Assembly (NCBI RefSeq): GCF_000940805.1
Contig: NZ_CP007142.1
Location: 2,208,593-2,272,592 of the forward strand
DNA length: 64,000 bases
Direction: 5' to 3'
Source: Gynuella sunshinyii YC6258
GTDB taxonomy: Bacteria > Pseudomonadota > Gammaproteobacteria > Pseudomonadales > Natronospirillaceae
Translations under genes and position numbers: made by a program
Shown: positions 61,851-64,000 of the stretch, piece after piece
How positions within the stretch are numbered: position 1 is the first letter of the stretch
Layout: each line of letters opens with the position of its first letter
Notes under the pieces: generated by a model
Told to the model about the DNA's origin: nothing
The model's input: only the letters and a program-made list of their open reading frames with translations
Database searches by the model: none

Positions 61851-62352
61851 GATGTTGTTCTCCTGCATGAGGCATGGGAATGAGAGTTTCGATGGGTAGT
61901 GCCTGATCGGCCGACAGGGTGACTATGAGTGCCTGATCGAGCCTGCTGATCTCTACCACGAGTTTGTGTTTGCCTTTAACTTCCACCAGTTTGCCGATGA
62001 GTCCTCTCAGGGGGCCGGTGGCTACTCTGATGTGGTCTCCGGGTAGTAAGGTGTATTGCTGTTTGCTGATGGCCTGACCCAGATGGGAGAGATGCTTTAG
62101 GGCATTGATCTGTGTTGTGGGAATGGTGGCGGGCTGACCGCCAAAGCTGACCAGATAGGCAAAACCGGGTAAGTAGGTCAGGCGATGCAGTTGTGATTCC
62201 ATCGCCTGGACAAATACATAATTTTTAAATAAAGGCATTTTTGCCTGATCCAGCGGGGTATAGCCTTCGATACCTTGTTTTGCGAGCGCTGCAATCAAAC
62301 ATAATTCTTTTCGGTATTTGGTATATGCCGCATACCATGCATAGTCCATCAT
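61840..62352 (-). CDS. NusG/RfaH-like transcription antiterminator
   Basis: 170 residues. The N-terminal NGN domain reads WYAAYTKYRKELCLIAALAKQGIEGYTPL and PLFKNYVFVQA; the C-terminal KOW domain reads LLPGDHIRVATGPLRGLIGKLVEVKGKHKLVVEI. Such specialised NusG paralogues are recruited to one long operon; an RfaH-like protein (AnfA1) activates Afp. Here it leads the long eCIS operon. The start at 62352 (or 62349) has GGAGG. A shared-motif promoter lies 66 bp upstream. Confidence 0.88.
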   Translation of the reverse strand: MMDYAWYAAYTKYRKELCLIAALAKQGIEGYTPLDQAKMPLFKNYVFVQAMESQLHRLTYLPGFAYLVSFGGQPATIPTTQINALKHLSHLGQAISKQQYTLLPGDHIRVATGPLRGLIGKLVEVKGKHKLVVEISRLDQALIVTLSADQALPIETLIPMPHAGEQHHAE

Positions 62353-62417
62353 TTTTCCTCCGGCAGGCTCCGCCAGTCCTGATAATTTCAGGTCACAAGA
62401 ATGTTTCTATAGTTCGT

Positions 62418-62446
62418 AATAGACGGTGACAGATTAAATATGTGAA
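62418..62446 (-). promoter_or_regulatory. Putative ECF promoter P1 before the antiterminator
   Basis: Minus strand reads TTCACAT, 13 nt, CCGTCTATT. It overlaps the last codons of the sigma gene and lies 66 bp before the antiterminator start. It gives the antiterminator-lysozyme-ATPase-cap-fibre transcript its own start. Confidence 0.65.
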
Positions 62447-62991
62447 GTCTGATTAAATCGGATTGTCCGTAACTGCTGTCGGGTCAGTTGCACAATTTTC
62501 CGCAGATTGACGGTCGATATGTGTGTGTGCGATGCCATTTGCTGGTAATTCAGTCCATCCAGGACTCTCATGGATAATAGTTCTTGTTGTCTTTGTGGGA
62601 GTTTCATAATTGCCGAAAGCAATGATGATAATTCATATTCCCGCTCAATAGCCTGTTCCAGCGGTTCGCTGTTATTAGCGGCAAAAAAAAATGTATCCGG
62701 AGAATTGCAGACTTGTTTGACCAATTCAAATTCTCTGGTTTCGGTACGGTGCAGGTCAGTGCAGACATTGCGTGCCATAGTACAGAGCCATGCTAAAGGA
62801 TTTTGGATGGAAGTATCGGTAGAGCGTAAAAAACGACAGGCTTTTTCGGCGGTAATTGACATGACATCATCGACGGTGTCGGGATTGTCAGATAAGCAAC
62901 GCAGACAATAACGACGAACACTGTTCTTATGTTCCAGCCAGATTTTCGAAAATGCCTGATCAAGGTCCGTGTGGGTTACAGAAACTCTCAT
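62434..62991 (-). CDS. ECF-type sigma factor of the eCIS locus
   Basis: About 185 residues with sigma-2 (FSKIWLEHKNSVRRYCLRCLSDNPDTVDDVMSITAEKACRF, NPLAWLCTMARNVCTDLHR) and sigma-4 (LPQRQQELLSMRVLDGLNYQQMASHTHISTVNLRKIVQLTRQQLR). Acts as an alternative sigma factor. No anti-sigma gene is adjacent. The start at 62991 is chosen because AGAGGGA precedes it and because a promoter of the shared type lies upstream at 63027-63055, inside the longer frame that extends to 63039. It heads the eCIS gene set and probably activates it and itself. Confidence 0.88.
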   Translation of the reverse strand: MRVSVTHTDLDQAFSKIWLEHKNSVRRYCLRCLSDNPDTVDDVMSITAEKACRFLRSTDTSIQNPLAWLCTMARNVCTDLHRTETREFELVKQVCNSPDTFFFAANNSEPLEQAIEREYELSSLLSAIMKLPQRQQELLSMRVLDGLNYQQMASHTHISTVNLRKIVQLTRQQLRTIRFNQTSHI

Positions 62992-63026
62992 ATTATCCCT
63001 CTTTGATTTGTTTAAAATCACAGGAG

Positions 63027-63055
63027 GAATGACGCTCATTCAGTAAATGTGTGAA
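63027..63055 (-). promoter_or_regulatory. Putative autoregulatory ECF promoter P0 before the sigma gene
   Basis: Minus strand reads TTCACAC, 13 nt, GCGTCATTC. The -35 half and spacing are identical to the other three sites; the -10 half keeps the CGTC core. It lies 36 bp before the sigma start, leaving a leader of roughly 30 nt. Confidence 0.6.
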
Positions 63056-63800
63056 CAATTTGGCAGAAAAATCGGATTGAATGATTTTGGTTCGAATTTG
63101 GCCTGCTGGATAAATTCTGTTTATCTTTTCAATCGTACTTTAGGATGATCTTATATTATTAATTGAAATATCAGAGGCTGGTTGCTGTGATGGTTTATGT
63201 CTTTATTGGCAGCAAATGGCGTTGTCGTCGATTTATTTTGATATGCGAATCCGCAATCAGATTATAGAGAACCTCTGATAAATAAAAATGGTTTCGTAGT
63301 TACACAAAAGTCCGTTTGCAATGTAAAACAGATTGCTACAAAAAAGCACAGGATTCTGTATGTGGAGCCGGATTTTTTGACCTGAAAACAGGTTTTTTTC
63401 GGGTATTTCATGGTGGCTGGTGATTTTTATAAAGACTCTGCACATTTGTGAGCAGTATTCAGATCTGTTCAGGTTGATGCTTCATATTGTCATTCTTGAA
63501 ACTGTAAATGGCTTCATTAATGTCCATTCTGGCTTACAAATTGTTCAATTGGGTGATGATGAGAATTATCCGATCAGGTTTCCATGGTGACTATAGAAAT
63601 AATCCGTTGCAGTTAGTCCGGCATAAATGCTCAGCGGGTTAATGGTATCGGATGACGTATATTGGTGCAGTTATTAACCTGGAATTTTTTTTGACAAATC
63701 GATGACAGGGATATCAGGCACACACGATTTTTCCAGTTGATTCCGTGATGATTACCATTCGCTATAAGGTTATCGGTTCGGGGCGTATAAATCTCAATCT
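63056..63800. other. Gap upstream of the eCIS sigma gene
   Basis: About 745 bp, AT-rich, without a credible gene. At 63380-63400 a 5-bp stem with loop AAAA (ACCTG/CAGGT) is followed by seven Ts, a weak terminator in the plus direction. Nothing else is seen. Confidence 0.4.
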
Positions 63801-64000
63801 TTATTGAGTGGCTTTTCCTGCTTTAAGTTGCTTGCCACCGAGGTTTGTTTTTAACCATCCCCAGATGGACCGGGTGAGGCGATCGGGTCCGTCAGCAAAA
63901 CGTGACGCTGCTGTAGGGTGTAAAATCTGCAGATAGGCGTTAATGGGTTTGTTGCGTTTGGATTCGGCCCGGGCAACGGCTGCCTTACGCTGTTTGGCAC
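63801..64000 (-). CDS. Partial hypothetical protein, cut by the right edge
   Basis: The last 65 residues of a minus-strand gene whose start is beyond the window. The visible part is KQRKAAVARAESKRNKPINAYLQ..., with a TAA stop at 63801-63803 and a basic C-terminus (WGWLKTNLGGKQLKAGKATQ). Not recognised. Confidence 0.4.
   Translation of the reverse strand, partial: AKQRKAAVARAESKRNKPINAYLQILHPTAASRFADGPDRLTRSIWGWLKTNLGGKQLKAGKATQ

Noticed and set aside
20312-63039. Type VI secretion system or R-type tailocin
   Set aside because: No TssJ/L/M, no TssB/C-type sheath and no phage lysis or regulatory genes; AAA+ ATPase, DUF4255 cap and Afp-type tape measure mark an eCIS.
63257-63445. 62-residue frame in the gap before the sigma gene
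   Set aside because: No ribosome site or recognisable features; AT-rich chance frame.
1-64000. tRNA or rRNA genes and integrase/attachment sites flanking the eCIS
   Set aside because: No cloverleaf, rRNA segment or integrase was recognised; island borders may lie outside the window.

Overview
The window looks like a chromosome segment of a marine-type gammaproteobacterium, perhaps an Oceanospirillales or Saccharospirillaceae relative; that placement is inference. Support comes from the lptD-surA-pdxA-rsmA-apaH operon with djlA diverging from it, a yeiE/yeiH-type divergent pair, a YdeP-type molybdoenzyme and moderate GC.

Left part (1-20.1 kb), mostly housekeeping. It holds an NAD(P)-binding protein plus a SnoaL-like protein facing a TetR regulator, whose two palindromic operators overlap its own start. 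An atypical signal peptidase II, two GNAT acetyltransferases and a YdeP-like oxidoreductase follow. Next come a GDT1/UPF0016 cation transporter behind a yybP-ykoY (Mn2+) riboswitch, a LysR/YeiH pair, a GST and a pirin gene appended to the lptD operon, which lacks apaG. A lipoprotein of unknown role follows djlA.

Right part (20.3-63 kb): an extracellular contractile injection system (eCIS; Afp/PVC-like), all on the minus strand and in two blocks. The promoter-proximal block (63.0-52.5 kb) carries an ECF sigma factor, a NusG/RfaH-like antiterminator, a T4-type lysozyme, the AAA+ ATPase, the DUF4255 cap protein, fibre-like repeat and glycine-rich proteins, a small beta-rich protein, and a 954-residue protein with an HNH-like segment that may be cargo. 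The distal block (44.0-20.3 kb) carries a small membrane protein, a possible PAAR-like tip, a GH108-like protein, two sheaths, two tubes, Afp6- and LysM-like proteins, the spike, gp25, two baseplate proteins, an 1805-residue fibre and the tape-measure protein. Between the blocks lies an accessory island: an IS110 remnant, low-GC toxin-tip and immunity fragments, a fused nucleotidyltransferase-HEPN protein, a Tle1-type (DUF2235) phospholipase and an array of DUF2931-like lipoproteins, two intact and two broken.

The most notable signal is a shared bipartite promoter, TTCACAY-N13-(C/G)CGTC, at four points in the eCIS locus: before the sigma gene, before the antiterminator, before the membrane-protein/sheath block and before the distal baseplate gene. 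Spacing is identical in all four, and I found it nowhere else by eye. It fits an ECF promoter set controlled by the locus's own sigma factor, with the antiterminator extending the long transcripts. The phospholipase/immunity island has no such promoter, so it is probably regulated separately.
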